Below are positions 6,273 to 8,313 of a stretch of DNA of 8,313 nucleotides, in pieces. Origin of the DNA: Candidatus Bipolaricaulota bacterium (GTDB taxonomy: Bacteria > Bipolaricaulota > Bipolaricaulia > UBA7950 > UBA9294); assembly GCA_020350845.1 (NCBI GenBank), contig CP070725.1, forward strand, positions 1,592,459-1,600,771, written 5' to 3'. The first letter of the stretch is position 1. Each line of letters opens with the position of its first letter. Under the pieces are notes generated by a model that was not told where the DNA came from, made no database searches, and saw only the letters and a program-made list of their open reading frames with translations. A program made the position numbers and the translations under genes.

Positions 6273-8313
6273 CTAGAACATCGGTCCGAAGCCGAACGTG
6301 AATCGCGGCACCCAGCCGATCGCTCCGGGCTGGATCGGCCACGACATGTCCAGGCGCACGTGGAATCCGGCGACGTCGGCCGCCAATTCGATTCCGAACA
6401 TGCCCTTCAAGGTCGTGTCGCAGAGCCTCGCGAGATCGAGCCCAGCATCGACGAAGAGAGCGGCCGACAGCCCCTCGACCAACTGCAGCCGATACTCGAG
6501 ATTGGTGACGACGAGCTTCTCGGTCGTCTCCTCATCCGCGCCACGGATCGTCATCGACCCCCCGAATTCGTAGGCCTGGGAGGCGGGGAGGGCGAGTCCC
6601 CAGCCGACGAACGCTCGGGCCGCGACGACCTGATCGAGCGACTCCAGGAACCCGACGGGAAGGAGGACGGGGACGAACCACGAGAACGAGGTATCGAGCT
6701 TGAGGAACTGCGCCCCGGGGGCGAAGCCTCCGGCCTTCTCCACGAACACGCTTCGTCGCCGACCGTTGGTCGGGAACCGCGGGTTGTTGACGTCATCATA
6801 GGAGAGGCCCACGGTAATCGACTGCACAAGGTCCGACTCGTCGGATCCCACGTCGCTCACGGTCTCATGCTTGAACGACAGCGACAGGTCCGTGTAGTCC
6901 GCCCACGGGTAAACCGCCTCGGCCCGTCCTCCGACCGTGACGAACCGGATCTCGCCTTTTTCCTCGTCACTCGCCGGACGGCTGTCGCTGGTTCGGTAGA
7001 GGTTGACGCCGACGCGTTGGAACGAGGGGAAGACCGTCACCGTGCTGTAGCCCACCTCGTAGGTCGCGCTCTCGTCGGCGATCAGGCCGCGGCTGTAGGA
7101 AAAGCGCAGATCCTGTCCCGTCCCGAAGAGATTCAGCTGGTGGTAGTCCAATTCGCCGACGAGTCCGCCACTATCCGGTGAGAAGGCGACCGAGCCGCTG
7201 ATCCCGCCGAGCTTCTCCGTCTCCTCGATCTGCACCGAGAGCTCGACTTCGTCCCCCACCCACTCCGGAATGAGGTTGATGGAGTCGAAGTAGCCGAGCG
7301 ACATCAGCCCCTGGTGGGCGACCGCCAGCCGGGATCGGTTGAGCACATCACCAGGCACGATGCGCAGTCCTTTCGTGATCACGGACTCGCGAGTCCGTTC
7401 GTTCCCGTCGATGTGAACGGCGCCGATCTGCCCCTCGTGGACGCGGATCTGAAGGCGCCCGTCCGACAGTCCCTCGGACGTGAAGCGCACCATGACGAAT
7501 CCCGTGCGGAAGTAGAGATCGTGGAGTCCTTCGAGGACCTCGAGAACATGGAAGTTCGTCAGTTCACCCTCGGGCACCGGCCCGAGGGTCTGCTCCACAA
7601 GACCCTGCGGGAACTGTGTGACCCCGAGCAGATCGATCCCGTCGGCGACGATCGGGCCTTCGAGAACCCTCTGCTCCGTGAGATTCCAGACGAGGACCAC
7701 GCTGTCTGCGGAGAGCCCCGGCGCGAGCTCGACATCGACGCTCTCGAAGTAGATCGACCCGCTGATCGCAGCGGCCGTCGCCTGGAAGGCGGGCATGCGC
7801 AGCACCTTACCTTCGGGAACGGTGATCAGCTCACGGGCCACGGCGCCGGGCACGGTCCACAGTCCGCGGATGTCATGGCCCTCGATGAGGCCCTCGACGA
7901 TGGTCAGCCGGACGACCGCGCCCGGTTCCACCGGAGGGATCGTCACCAGCCCGTAGCCACGGTCCTCGTAGACCTGGAGGATGTCCTCCACCGCCGTCTC
8001 GAGACCGGCTTGATTCAGCACACGTCCGACTCGAACGTCGTTACGGCGGAGGATGCGGAGAATCCGTCCGCGAGAGATGATCGGTCCCTTGAGAAGCGTG
8101 ACGCCGAACGGCGCGAACACCTCCTCATTGATATTCCCGGAGATCTCGATCTCCTCGACGACGGGATGCTCGACCACGTGGAAGACGACGGTACCGTCCT
8201 CAGCGATCTCGGGATAGACCTCGCGGAACCATCCCAGATCGTAGACCGCCCGCGACGCCGCCTTGACGTCGTCCTCCGAGGCCTCCCGCCCGCGGCGCAG
8301 CGAGATCGCGCCG
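6273..8313 (-). CDS. bamA: BamA, outer-membrane protein assembly factor (5' end off the right edge)
   Basis: BamA is the Omp85-family barrel that folds and inserts outer-membrane proteins. 679 residues are visible; the frame stays open to the right edge, so the signal peptide and the start of POTRA 1 are missing. The GTG at 8177 is internal: upstream codons still encode POTRA 1 sequence (SLRRGREASEDDV, then AVYDLGWFREV). Approximate domains in visible numbering: POTRA 1 end 1-51, POTRA 2 53-141, POTRA 3 142-214, POTRA 4 215-294, POTRA 5 295-365 (HIDGNERTRESVI, then GYFDSI), then the C-terminal barrel 370-679. Barrel marks are DDVNNPRFPTNGRR, the loop-6 motif IRGA (589-592, family VRGF/Y), and a C-terminal strand ending FTFGFGPMF with the terminal Phe of an outer-membrane beta-signal. 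It precedes the OmpH/Skp-like gene by 63 bp, the usual partnership. Confidence 0.95.
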   Translation of the reverse strand, partial: GAISLRRGREASEDDVKAASRAVYDLGWFREVYPEIAEDGTVVFHVVEHPVVEEIEISGNINEEVFAPFGVTLLKGPIISRGRILRILRRNDVRVGRVLNQAGLETAVEDILQVYEDRGYGLVTIPPVEPGAVVRLTIVEGLIEGHDIRGLWTVPGAVARELITVPEGKVLRMPAFQATAAAISGSIYFESVDVELAPGLSADSVVLVWNLTEQRVLEGPIVADGIDLLGVTQFPQGLVEQTLGPVPEGELTNFHVLEVLEGLHDLYFRTGFVMVRFTSEGLSDGRLQIRVHEGQIGAVHIDGNERTRESVITKGLRIVPGDVLNRSRLAVAHQGLMSLGYFDSINLIPEWVGDEVELSVQIEETEKLGGISGSVAFSPDSGGLVGELDYHQLNLFGTGQDLRFSYSRGLIADESATYEVGYSTVTVFPSFQRVGVNLYRTSDSRPASDEEKGEIRFVTVGGRAEAVYPWADYTDLSLSFKHETVSDVGSDESDLVQSITVGLSYDDVNNPRFPTNGRRRSVFVEKAGGFAPGAQFLKLDTSFSWFVPVLLPVGFLESLDQVVAARAFVGWGLALPASQAYEFGGSMTIRGADEETTEKLVVTNLEYRLQLVEGLSAALFVDAGLDLARLCDTTLKGMFGIELAADVAGFHVRLDMSWPIQPGAIGWVPRFTFGFGPMF

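Noticed and set aside
5304..7181. Two plus-strand open frames of about 300 codons (5304-6191 and 6252-7181)
   Set aside because: Both are antisense to the ompH-like gene and bamA, with no domain signal or ribosome site; treated as shadows.
8175..8177. GTG at 8177 as the bamA start
   Set aside because: The frame continues upstream with clear POTRA 1 sequence to the window edge, so this is an internal valine codon.

Overview
This window is one gene-dense block of cell-envelope genes, all on the minus strand and read from the right edge to the left. In transcription order they are: bamA (5' end cut off by the right edge), an OmpH/Skp-like chaperone, fabZ, a glutamate formimidoyltransferase gene (ftcD type), murD, ftsW, murG, and the start of murC (3' end cut off by the left edge). 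I see no plus-strand gene, RNA gene, mobile element, CRISPR array or convincing terminator.

The organism is a GC-rich, diderm (outer-membrane) bacterium: a five-POTRA BamA and an OmpH/Skp-like protein imply an outer membrane, and murD, murG, murC and ftsW imply peptidoglycan and septal growth. The order bamA-skp-fabZ resembles the classical envelope cluster of Proteobacteria, but the lpxD and lpxA genes that usually flank fabZ are absent. The block runs straight into a second classical cluster (the dcw cluster, murD-ftsW-murG-murC) with ftcD in between. This fits a deep-branching or uncultivated diderm lineage. Bipolaricaulota (Acetothermia) is one guess, but the sequence alone does not settle it.

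Layout on the minus strand. Right part (8313-6273): bamA. A 63-bp gap follows, holding the clearest promoter in the window (a perfect TATAAT) and a strong Shine-Dalgarno site for the ompH-like gene (6209-5454). Then come fabZ (5447-4995), ftcD (5014-4094, overlapping fabZ by 20 bp) and murD (4092-2812, GTG start 1 bp after the ftcD stop). After the only other sizeable gap (150 bp) come ftsW (2661-1552), murG (1555-425, ATGA overlap) and murC (428 to the left edge, GTGA overlap). The tight spacing suggests two translationally coupled runs: ompH-fabZ-ftcD-murD and ftsW-murG-murC.

Together the genes cover outer-membrane protein delivery and insertion (OmpH-like, BamA), fatty-acid supply for membranes (FabZ), cytoplasmic peptidoglycan precursor assembly (MurC, MurD), lipid II formation (MurG) and septal glycan polymerisation (FtsW). 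FtcD, a folate/histidine-catabolism enzyme, is the outlier. The points most worth a second look are the ftcD insertion, the missing lpx genes, an apparently duplicated OmpH module, a two-residue insertion in the FabZ active-site loop, and a shared CTAGCG context at four stop codons.
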